DNA of 5,314 bases, taken from assembly GCA_030672115.1 (NCBI GenBank), contig DAOVGZ010000066.1, positions 1-5,314 of the forward strand, given 5' to 3'. Positions within the stretch are counted from its first letter, which is position 1; every line of letters begins with the position of its first letter. This stretch comes from a bacterium. Lineage in GTDB: Bacteria > Babelota > Babeliae > Babelales > Vermiphilaceae. Under the pieces are notes generated by a model. The model was not told where the DNA came from. It searched no databases and saw nothing but the letters and a program-made list of their open reading frames with translations. Made by a program: the position numbers and the translations under genes. Below are positions 1 to 4,844 of this stretch, piece after piece.

Positions 1-305
1 AATAAATAACAACCAAATTGAAAGCACGAGGACACTAGTCCACGCGTAAGGTTGGCTTTTTACTCACCGAGTAAAAGGTTCTTGTCTTTTCTGACGTATC
101 TATCAGTCAGGCTGACTCGTATTATAAAGATAGAGCTACCAAGCAAGGTTGTTCAGTTTAAGGAGCTTGATTAGTATCACCTAAGCTGACTCGTTTGTAT
201 GATGGGGTTTCCAGCGTGACAAATGAGTAACTCTGGTAACTAAGCATGTAGCGTTTAAAGTTTGATATAATGCGGACATGGGTTCGATTCCCATCGCCTC
301 CACCA
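1..305 (+). ncRNA. ssrA: tmRNA (transfer-messenger RNA), 3' portion
   Basis: tmRNA rescues stalled ribosomes: with SmpB it acts as an alanyl-tRNA mimic and then as a short mRNA adding a degradation tag. The 3' tRNA-like domain is clear. ACTAAGCATGTAG (239-251) is the conserved stretch before it. A T-arm follows (ATGGG, loop TTCGATT, CCCAT), then acceptor strand CGCCTCC, discriminator A and encoded CCA ending at 305. The 5' half, with the matching acceptor strand and D-loop-like part, is missing, so the gene runs off the left edge. The tag cannot be read. TAA at 3-5 or 7-9 may be its stop, with the tag just outside. The middle folds into pseudoknot-type stems: 56-65 with 69-78, and 189-198 with 219-228. 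About 300 bases after the presumed tag is somewhat longer than in E. coli. CCA lies downstream of the pseudoknots and is followed by a terminator, so this is the one-piece, non-permuted form. Confidence 0.93.
111..194 (+). repeat. 10-base direct repeat within the tmRNA pseudoknot region
   Basis: GCTGACTCGT occurs at 111-120 and again at 185-194, 74 bases apart. The second copy contributes to a ten-pair stem, 189-198 with 219-228. The simplest reading is that these are corresponding strands of two related pseudoknots, as in other tmRNAs whose later pseudoknots resemble each other. The repeat is seen directly; the pseudoknot assignment is inferred. Confidence 0.5.
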
Positions 306-328
306 GTTTTTAAAAAAAAATAACTTTT

Positions 329-361
329 AATCGGTTCATAGAAATATGAGCCGATTTTTTT
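329..361 (+). terminator. Intrinsic terminator of ssrA
   Basis: An 11-pair stem, AATCGGTTCAT (329-339) with ATGAGCCGATT (346-356), includes one G-U pair, closes a 6-base loop and runs into seven Ts (355-361). It begins 24 bases after the CCA end of ssrA. On the minus strand the same hairpin lies just past the stop at 369. There the T run is displaced by several bases, so it may also serve that convergent gene, but less typically. Confidence 0.87.
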
Positions 362-368
362 GCGTAAT

Positions 369-974
369 TTATATTTCCAGCAGGGGTTGTGCGCGTTGTA
401 AAAAAAGTTTTAATCGGCGATAATCGCTACCGGTCAGTAAAGAAAATTGATCAATAAATGTATATATTTTTTCTTGTGACATTATGCCAAGTTTTTTTTG
501 TTGTTTGATAAGTGCAAGTAAGAGTTCATCAAGGTTGAAAATTTCTCCGCTGTTTCCAAAAAGTAAATGAAGATATCCAAGATCGGAAAAAAACTGTTTG
601 CTTTGTTGAGTATCGGCTGGATAAACAAAAGCATGTATCTTTGCAGGTTTTGGTGTCATTAAATAAAAAATTTTACCATCTTGCATGTAGCCTAAGGTCA
701 AACAAGAAAAGGTTGTCTTTAAAAACTCAAAAATTTGTGGTTGTTCTCTAAGGAGCTCTTCTTCTGTTTTTTGATAAGGAAAAGGGTATCTAACAGGGTC
801 CATAGATCCAGTTTGTATTTGATGTACTAAGCCAAAAATTGTTTGTTTTCCAGATTTTACGGTAATAAGTTGTCCAAATGTTGGAAAATCATCCCATTGC
901 CAGCATTGAGCAAGAAAACCGTGCAATGAACTATCTATAATCTCAGAAAAGGGTTTGTTGTTCATTGGATTCAT
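369..974 (-). CDS. HAS-barrel-like domain protein, function unknown
   Basis: The 201-residue protein has no signal peptide or membrane segment and is probably cytoplasmic. Residues about 11-58 (EIIDSSLHGFLAQC, then PTFGQLITVK and IFGLVHQIQTGS) look like the small beta-barrel called HAS-barrel, found at the N-terminus of HerA-type ATPases and ATP synthase subunits. The EEELLREQPQIFEFL stretch (71-85) recalls stand-alone HAS-barrel proteins annotated in cyanobacteria. No Walker motif follows, so this is not itself an ATPase. Residues 120-190 look helical and carry no catalytic signature I recognise. The start at 974 is supported by an AAGGA-type ribosome binding site just upstream; an in-frame Met three codons later is the alternative. 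The gene begins inside the last 32 bases of rnhB and is probably cotranscribed and translationally coupled with it. The family call comes from memory of motifs, without a search. Confidence 0.6.
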   Translation of the reverse strand: MNPMNNKPFSEIIDSSLHGFLAQCWQWDDFPTFGQLITVKSGKQTIFGLVHQIQTGSMDPVRYPFPYQKTEEELLREQPQIFEFLKTTFSCLTLGYMQDGKIFYLMTPKPAKIHAFVYPADTQQSKQFFSDLGYLHLLFGNSGEIFNLDELLLALIKQQKKLGIMSQEKIYTFIDQFSLLTGSDYRRLKLFLQRAQPLLEI

Positions 975-1638
975 CTTTTTCCTTCTTTAAAATATTTTTT
1001 AAAAAACTTTTTCGATGAATAATAGTTGCGCCTAGACGTTGTATAGCTTCTCGGTGTTTTTTTGTCCCATAGCCTTTATGTTGTGTAAGATTATATCCAG
1101 GAAAAAGAGGGTCAAACACTTTCATTAATCTATCTCTGGTTACTTTTGCAACAATTGAAGCTGCAGCAATAGAGCAAGACCAGCTTTCTCCTTTGGGAGC
1201 ATGTATGATTGGGATATTTTTATAATCGGTATCGGAGAGTTTTAGGGGCATTGCATCAATTAAAAAAAAGGTGGGATCTTGTGGGCATGTTGCCAAAAGT
1301 TGTAAAACTGCTTTTTTCATTGCAATCAGTGTTGCCTGCCAAATATTTTTTTGGTCGATTGTTTTACTATTTACGATGCCAATAGAGTACCAACTGTTTT
1401 TTATTATCCAGTTGTAAGCACATAAACGTTCTTTTTCGGTTAGTATTTTTGAATCTTTTAAAAGAGGGTGTTTTGAGCCAGCTGGCAGTATAACTGCGCC
1501 TGTCACCAAAGGTCCTGCTAGACAGCCTCTTCCAACTTCGTCAACGCCACAAACGGTATTTTTTGCCTTCCAAGCGGCATTTTCAAAATAATTCTTCTTG
1601 TATTTGACTGGGCGGATTGCTGGTTTTATCTTTTCCAT
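943..1638 (-). CDS. rnhB: Ribonuclease HII
   Basis: RNase HII nicks the RNA strand of RNA-DNA hybrids and starts removal of single ribonucleotides misincorporated in DNA, using Mg2+ or Mn2+. The 231 residues contain the family signatures. GVDEVGRG (31-38) supplies D33, E34 and the GRG loop that reads the ribonucleotide junction. LIDAM (126-130) supplies D128. SIAAASIVAKVTRDR (156-170) supplies D169. HKGYGTKKH (187-195) is also conserved. All four acidic metal ligands are therefore present. About 27 residues precede the core, and a charged tail ends in EQQTLF, which resembles a bacterial sliding-clamp-binding pentapeptide. The ATG at 1638 has no convincing Shine-Dalgarno sequence; it is the only Met upstream of the catalytic core. 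The last 32 bases overlap the start of the next minus-strand gene. The upstream region is shared divergently with the XRE/S24 regulator. Confidence 0.96.
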   Translation of the reverse strand: MEKIKPAIRPVKYKKNYFENAAWKAKNTVCGVDEVGRGCLAGPLVTGAVILPAGSKHPLLKDSKILTEKERLCAYNWIIKNSWYSIGIVNSKTIDQKNIWQATLIAMKKAVLQLLATCPQDPTFFLIDAMPLKLSDTDYKNIPIIHAPKGESWSCSIAAASIVAKVTRDRLMKVFDPLFPGYNLTQHKGYGTKKHREAIQRLGATIIHRKSFLKNILKKEKDESNEQQTLF

Positions 1639-1669
1639 TTGACATCAAAAGTTTTAGGTGTACTATAAT
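1639..1669 (+). promoter_or_regulatory. Candidate sigma-70-type promoter of the XRE/S24 regulator
   Basis: A perfect TTGACA (1639-1644) and a perfect TATAAT (1664-1669) are separated by 19 bases, slightly longer than the preferred 17. An alternative -10, TACTAT at 1661-1666, would give 16. Transcription would begin near 1676, giving a leader of roughly 55 bases before the ATG at 1733. The -35 directly abuts the rnhB start codon on the other strand, so polymerase or a repressor here would affect both genes. Confidence 0.6.
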
Positions 1670-1699
1670 GTTAGGCAGTTGTTTTAACTATACTATAAC
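1661..1699. promoter_or_regulatory. Repeated TACTATAA element, candidate operator or second promoter
   Basis: TACTATAA occurs at 1661-1668 and 1691-1698, exactly 30 bases apart, about three helical turns. The second copy belongs to an imperfect inverted repeat, GTTTTA (1681-1686) with TATAAC (1694-1699), and AGTT/AACT (1677-1680, 1686-1689) lies beside it. These could be binding sites for the adjacent regulator, or the second copy could be a second -10. AT-rich sequence produces such matches by chance, so the assignment is weak. Confidence 0.3.
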
Positions 1700-1732
1700 T
1701 TTTACCAAAACGTAATATCCGAGGAGTGGACT

Positions 1733-2419
1733 ATGGCTTCACGTTCAACAGAGTTGCGCGTCAAAGAACTTTTAAGAGAAAAAGGCTGGACTACAAAAGT
1801 TCTAGCTGAAAAGACAGGAATGTCAGAAAGTTATTTGACACATATTAAAAATGGAACAAGGCGTTGGAATGAAGATTCCCTTAGAAAATTAGCAAACGCT
1901 TTTGAAATGAGTCCTATCGATCTTTTTGCGCAGCGTCGTGGACGCACTGACAATATAGATAGTAATGTCAGTATGCCAGAAAAATCTGATGTTGAATTAA
2001 AAGTTCAGATTGTACCAGTTGTTGGAGAAATTCCATCAAATCCATCACCATATAATAATCAGCTTATGCAGTTAACTACAGGGCATAAAGATGAGTTCCT
2101 TCCTACATTAAATACTAATGACGCAGCAATGTTTGCGCTTCGTATAGAAAATAATGGAATGTCTCCTGCTTTTGCTAAAGGTGATTTTTTAATTATTTCT
2201 CCAGAAGTATGGACGCGAACCGGTGATATCGCTGCTGTTGAATATGGTAACGATACTCCTGTAAAAGCAATTATGCAGGTTACTTATGCAGAAGATTTTA
2301 TTGTTCTTGAAAGTGTAAACCATAAACAAGCTCCTATTGCTCTTGTTAGAGGCAAAGATCACTTTAGAATAATTGGTCGTGTGGCAAGCAGATTGCAAAA
2401 ATTTGTAACAACGCCATAA
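1733..2419 (+). CDS. XRE-family regulator with C-terminal S24 (LexA/CI-like) domain
   Basis: The 228-residue protein is a probable DNA-binding repressor. Residues about 7-66 form an XRE helix-turn-helix, with recognition helix around SESYLTHIKNG (31-41). A polar linker covers about 67-90. Residues about 91-217 resemble the S24 domain of LexA and phage CI repressors. GMS (142-144) gives the nucleophile S144 and PVK (176-178) gives the general base K178, 34 residues apart against 37 in E. coli LexA. The usual Ala-Gly cleavage site is not evident: the equivalent stretch after VPVVGEI reads PSNPSPYN. The protein may therefore not self-cleave, or may cut at another bond. GAGGAG at 1721-1726 is a strong ribosome binding site 6 bases before the ATG. 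The gene is alone between a promoter and a terminator and diverges from rnhB. No phage genes are nearby, so a chromosomal stress regulator is as plausible as a prophage remnant; targets are unknown. Confidence 0.85.
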   Translation: MASRSTELRVKELLREKGWTTKVLAEKTGMSESYLTHIKNGTRRWNEDSLRKLANAFEMSPIDLFAQRRGRTDNIDSNVSMPEKSDVELKVQIVPVVGEIPSNPSPYNNQLMQLTTGHKDEFLPTLNTNDAAMFALRIENNGMSPAFAKGDFLIISPEVWTRTGDIAAVEYGNDTPVKAIMQVTYAEDFIVLESVNHKQAPIALVRGKDHFRIIGRVASRLQKFVTTP

Positions 2420-2438
2420 AAGACGATTTTAAAATATG

Positions 2439-2490
2439 AAAAGTACCAGAAATGCTAGTAATTCCTAGTTTTTCTGGTACTTTTGTTCTT
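2439..2490 (+). terminator. Intrinsic terminator after the XRE/S24 gene
   Basis: A perfect 14-pair stem joins AAAAGTACCAGAAA (2439-2452) to TTTCTGGTACTTTT (2471-2484). CTAG at 2455-2458 and 2465-2468 can pair further inside the loop. The T-rich stretch TTTTGTTCTT follows. It begins 20 bases after the regulator's stop codon and separates that gene from the ribosomal protein operon. Confidence 0.85.
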
Positions 2491-2559
2491 ATAGGGGTGC
2501 ATTATTTTCACCTCTATGCTAAATAAAATGGGCGGTCCATTTTATAGTGTTAAAACACT
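2491..2559 (+). promoter_or_regulatory. Three-hairpin leader upstream of rpsF
   Basis: Three hairpins follow one another. The first is 2491-2499 with 2509-2517 (9 pairs, one G-U, 9-base loop). The second is 2523-2531 with 2537-2545 (9 perfect pairs, loop GCGGT). The third is 2546-2550 with 2555-2559 (5 pairs, loop TAAA), directly abutting the second so the two could stack. None is followed by a T run, so they are not terminators. rpsF leaders in many bacteria bind the S6:S18 complex for feedback control. I do not see the CCG element expected of that motif, so equating the two is unproven. No clear rpsF promoter is recognisable. TATAGT at 2543-2548 is a possible -10, without a good -35. Confidence 0.45.
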
Positions 2560-2583
2560 TCCACTTAGCTTTAGGAGCTTTTT

Positions 2584-3138
2584 ATGTTTCGTTACGAAAT
2601 TCTGATTCTCACTATTCCTGAGATCACGAAAGACGAAGCTTCAACTCTTGAATTTCAGGTTGAAAAACTTGTAAATCAATTCAAGGGCTCAATTATTTCT
2701 TTTGAGCGTTGGGGCAAATATAGACTGGCTTATCCAGTCAGAAAAAATGATTATGGTGTTTATTTTCTCGTTCGTTTTGAAACTGAGAAAAAACAATCAA
2801 TTATCAGTGAATTAAATACCCTTTTCTCAGTTAAGTTCAGTGATATTGTCATGCGAAAGATTGTTTCTAAGCTTGATGATAATCAATCACTTGAATATCA
2901 AAAACCACCATCACTTGAAGACACTCCAAAACGTCATATAAGTTCGTTTTTAGAAGAAAAAGGTCTTTTGAAATCAAATAGATCAAAAGCTCCTGAAAAG
3001 ACTAAAAAATACGAAAAGAGTACTGACAAGGTAGTTGAAGAGCCTGTTAAAGAAGTTTCTGCTCCTGCGCAACCTTTGGATGAAAAAAAAGATAGTGAGT
3101 CTAAAAAGGCTGCAGTAGAAGAAACTAAAAAGGTATAA
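2584..3138 (+). CDS. rpsF: 30S ribosomal protein S6, with long charged C-terminal tail
   Basis: S6 sits on the platform of the small ribosomal subunit as a heterodimer with S18. The N-terminal 95 or so residues are the typical ferredoxin-like fold: YEILILTIPEIT (4-15), then WGKYRLAYPVRKNDYGVYFLVRFE (43-66) and the VMRKIV strand (89-94). The remaining 85 or so residues are rich in Lys, Glu, Ser and Pro, for example KAPEKTKKYEKSTDKVVEEP (135-154), and look disordered. Many S6 proteins end near 95-135 residues, so 184 is long. The ATG at 2584 is preceded by AGGAG at 2573-2577 with a 6-base gap. rpsR follows after 2 bases, so both are one operon. The single-stranded-DNA-binding gene often found between rpsF and rpsR is absent. 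Confidence 0.95.
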   Translation: MFRYEILILTIPEITKDEASTLEFQVEKLVNQFKGSIISFERWGKYRLAYPVRKNDYGVYFLVRFETEKKQSIISELNTLFSVKFSDIVMRKIVSKLDDNQSLEYQKPPSLEDTPKRHISSFLEEKGLLKSNRSKAPEKTKKYEKSTDKVVEEPVKEVSAPAQPLDEKKDSESKKAAVEETKKV

Positions 3139-3140
3139 CA

Positions 3141-3434
3141 ATGGGAAAAAATAAAAAAATTAAACTTAAGATGAGTTTAAGACTGCTTAAAAAGAAGTTC
3201 CGTAGACAAGGAGCAAGAGCAGCTAAACATTGTCGTTTTTGTGGCAACAAAGATCAAATGATAGAAATGGATTATAAAAATGTTCCATTTTTACGCGGAT
3301 TTTTGACAGAACGTGGTAAAATTTTACCATCAAGAATTTCTGGCAACTGTTGTTTACATCAACGAGATCTTTCAAAAATTGTAAAAAAAGCACGCATGTT
3401 GGCACTCTTGCCTTATTGTTCTCCTCGTTACTAA
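3141..3434 (+). CDS. rpsR: 30S ribosomal protein S18, zinc-binding type
   Basis: S18 pairs with S6 on the small-subunit platform near the mRNA exit path. The 97-residue protein shows the family core: MDYKNVPFLRGFLTERGKILPSRISGNC (43-70), then HQRDL (73-77) and ARMLALLPY (84-92). The basic N-terminus (residues 1-30) is usual. C31 and C34 form a CxxC pair, and C70 with H73 form a CxxH pair, the pattern of the zinc-binding C+ form of S18 rather than the form that lost these ligands. The extra C71 and C93 are not part of that pattern. Translation likely depends on an AAGG at 3130-3133 inside the end of rpsF and on coupling across the 2-base gap. rplI, a frequent next gene, is not here; a terminator hairpin and truA follow. 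Confidence 0.97.
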   Translation: MGKNKKIKLKMSLRLLKKKFRRQGARAAKHCRFCGNKDQMIEMDYKNVPFLRGFLTERGKILPSRISGNCCLHQRDLSKIVKKARMLALLPYCSPRY

Positions 3435-3456
3435 TTGCTTTTTTAATTTGATTTAT

Positions 3457-3493
3457 AATAATGCCTCACATAAATAATGTGGGGCATTATTTT
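3457..3493 (+). terminator. Intrinsic terminator of the rpsF-rpsR operon
   Basis: A 15-pair stem, AATAATGCCTCACAT (3457-3471) with ATGTGGGGCATTATT (3477-3491), has one U-G pair and a 5-base loop. The 3' arm continues into a short T run (TTATTTTTA). It starts 22 bases after the rpsR stop and ends only 16 bases before the truA ATG. A perfect TATAAT (3454-3459) overlaps its base, though no good -35 lies at the proper distance. How truA is transcribed across or from this spot is therefore unclear. Confidence 0.8.
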
Positions 3494-3509
3494 TACTTAG
3501 ACGTGAATA

Positions 3510-4253
3510 ATGCAAAAATATAAAATCGTTGTTGCATATGAAGGAACTAACTATTTTGGATGGCAGCAACAAAAAAATTTGCCAACAGTAGCTGGTACAT
3601 TGCAAAAGGTTTTCCATTCGGTTTTTGGAAAAAAAATTTTTCTACTTGGTGCTTCACGAACAGATGCAGGCGTTCATGCTTGTGGTCAAATTGCTCAATT
3701 TTCAATTGATATGTTTATAGAACCAAATAAAATGATGCAAGCATGGAATAATCGTTTGCCTGCAGAAATTGTTATCACAAAGTTAGAACCGGTTGATTTT
3801 AATTTTAATATTCATGGTCGAGTAATTCAAAAAATATATCATTATAACTTTTTTTTAGATCGTCCATTACCAACAGTTCAACGATTTGGTTGGTACTTTC
3901 GTTACGCTGTTGATTTGCAAAAATTAAATGAAATTTTACAGGTTTTTGTAGGCACCCATGATTTCCGTTCTTTTTGTACTGGGTACGATAGGGAAGATAC
4001 TGTTCGCACTATAAATTCTGCGCATGTTGAGTATGATTCGGCTTTAGGGGCTCATAAAATTGTTATTACTGGACCAAAATTTTTACGATATATGGTTCGA
4101 AGAATTGTTGGAGCAGCTCTTGAAGTTGCATCAAGAGATTATTTAACAAAAGATTGTTTACTAAAAGCTTTGGAAGAAAAAAATCCAGAACAGTTATTGC
4201 CAAATGCTCCAGCAAAGGGGTTATTATTATCTGTGATAGAATATAAAAAATAA
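3510..4253 (+). CDS. truA: tRNA pseudouridine(38-40) synthase
   Basis: TruA isomerises uridines 38-40 in the anticodon arm of many tRNAs to pseudouridine. The 247-residue length matches the family. AYEGTNYFGWQQQ (9-21) is the usual N-terminal signature. ASRTDAGVHACGQ (48-60) carries the catalytic aspartate D52. KIYHYNF (108-114) carries the conserved active-site tyrosine Y110. GTHDFRSFC (148-156), RYMVRRIVG (193-201) and the C-terminal APAKGLLL (233-240) are also typical. All key residues are present, so the enzyme should be active. The ATG at 3510 fits the start of the first beta strand but has no strong Shine-Dalgarno; only 16 bases separate it from the preceding hairpin. The GNAT gene starts 15 bases downstream and is probably in the same transcript. 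Confidence 0.97.
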   Translation: MQKYKIVVAYEGTNYFGWQQQKNLPTVAGTLQKVFHSVFGKKIFLLGASRTDAGVHACGQIAQFSIDMFIEPNKMMQAWNNRLPAEIVITKLEPVDFNFNIHGRVIQKIYHYNFFLDRPLPTVQRFGWYFRYAVDLQKLNEILQVFVGTHDFRSFCTGYDREDTVRTINSAHVEYDSALGAHKIVITGPKFLRYMVRRIVGAALEVASRDYLTKDCLLKALEEKNPEQLLPNAPAKGLLLSVIEYKK

Positions 4254-4268
4254 AAGAAAGGTTTTTTA

Positions 4269-4844
4269 ATGACGATAAAAAAGAAGTATTTATTAAGTAC
4301 TGCTGCTTTTGTGTTAGCGTGCATCGCTTCGGTTGTTTATTATAAATCTTTTGATAGCGGTCCGATTGTTTCCTTTGTTGAAGAACGAGACACTAAAGAA
4401 ATTTTGGATATATTTTATAATGATTGGTATTGGTTATTTCCTGGGCCAGATTATTCTCCCGAGTTTATTTTAAAAAATAAAGCTCCAGGTAAAGAGTGGT
4501 ATCAAGCTCGTTATATGGGAAAATTACATATAAAAGTTTTACGTGAAAGTGGTAAGGTTGCTGGTTTTACAACATTTTATAAAAAGAATTTTTATGAAGG
4601 GCATATACAGTTTGTTGCGGTAGCAAAAGATTTTAGAAAAAAAGGGTATGGTCAAATGCTCACTGAGCATGCAATTAAAAGCTTAATTGATCTGGGAAGT
4701 AAAAAAATAACTTTACTAACACGGCTTAACAACACAAGAGCGCGTAGTATTTATGAACGTATTGGATTTAAAGAAACAAGGCGCGACGATGGATTTATTT
4801 TTTATTTCATCACGCCGAAGGTTTTTAAAGAAAAAAATAATTAA
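4269..4844 (+). CDS. Membrane-anchored or exported GNAT-family N-acetyltransferase
   Basis: The 191-residue protein has a basic start (MTIKKK), a hydrophobic segment at about 7-25 (YLLSTAAFVLACIASVVYY) and a GNAT domain at about 35-180. In the GNAT domain, HIQFVAVAKDF (112-122) is the strand before the acetyl-CoA site, RKKGYG (123-128) is the pyrophosphate-binding loop, and NNTRARSIYERIGF (154-167) is the typical C-terminal motif with Y162. The substrate cannot be told. The hydrophobic segment may be an uncleaved anchor or signal peptide. VLAC with C18 is a weak lipobox-like match, and L16 at -2 is unfavourable. If exported, the enzyme would need acetyl-CoA outside the cytoplasm, for example in a host cell. 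An in-turned anchor with a cytoplasmic domain is the alternative. GAAAGG at 4256-4261 is a good ribosome binding site. The stop codon overlaps that of convergent gpmI. Confidence 0.85.
   Translation: MTIKKKYLLSTAAFVLACIASVVYYKSFDSGPIVSFVEERDTKEILDIFYNDWYWLFPGPDYSPEFILKNKAPGKEWYQARYMGKLHIKVLRESGKVAGFTTFYKKNFYEGHIQFVAVAKDFRKKGYGQMLTEHAIKSLIDLGSKKITLLTRLNNTRARSIYERIGFKETRRDDGFIFYFITPKVFKEKNN

Noticed and set aside
2..49. An open frame inside the tmRNA ending in LVHA before TAA at 47-49, as the possible proteolysis tag
   Set aside because: It is open to the left edge and its end lacks the hydrophobic Ala-rich ending typical of tags. It also runs through a stem-forming GGAC/GTCC segment, so the tag more likely lies just left of the window.
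1..305. A permuted, two-piece tmRNA gene
   Set aside because: In permuted genes the 5' tRNA half lies downstream of the CCA-bearing piece. Here a terminator and an unrelated convergent gene follow the CCA.
1639..1732. A canonical LexA (SOS) box upstream of the regulator or rnhB
   Set aside because: No GAACNNNNGTTC-like or CTG-N10-CAG-like palindrome is visible in this spacer.
2189..2398. A 69-codon minus-strand frame
   Set aside because: It lies wholly inside the XRE/S24 gene on the other strand, has no ribosome binding site and resembles no family.
3223..3405. A 60-codon minus-strand frame
   Set aside because: It is antisense to rpsR, whose protein is unmistakable; no independent support.
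4139..4324. A 61-codon minus-strand frame across the truA/GNAT junction
   Set aside because: It is low-complexity and antisense to two recognised genes; no start signal.
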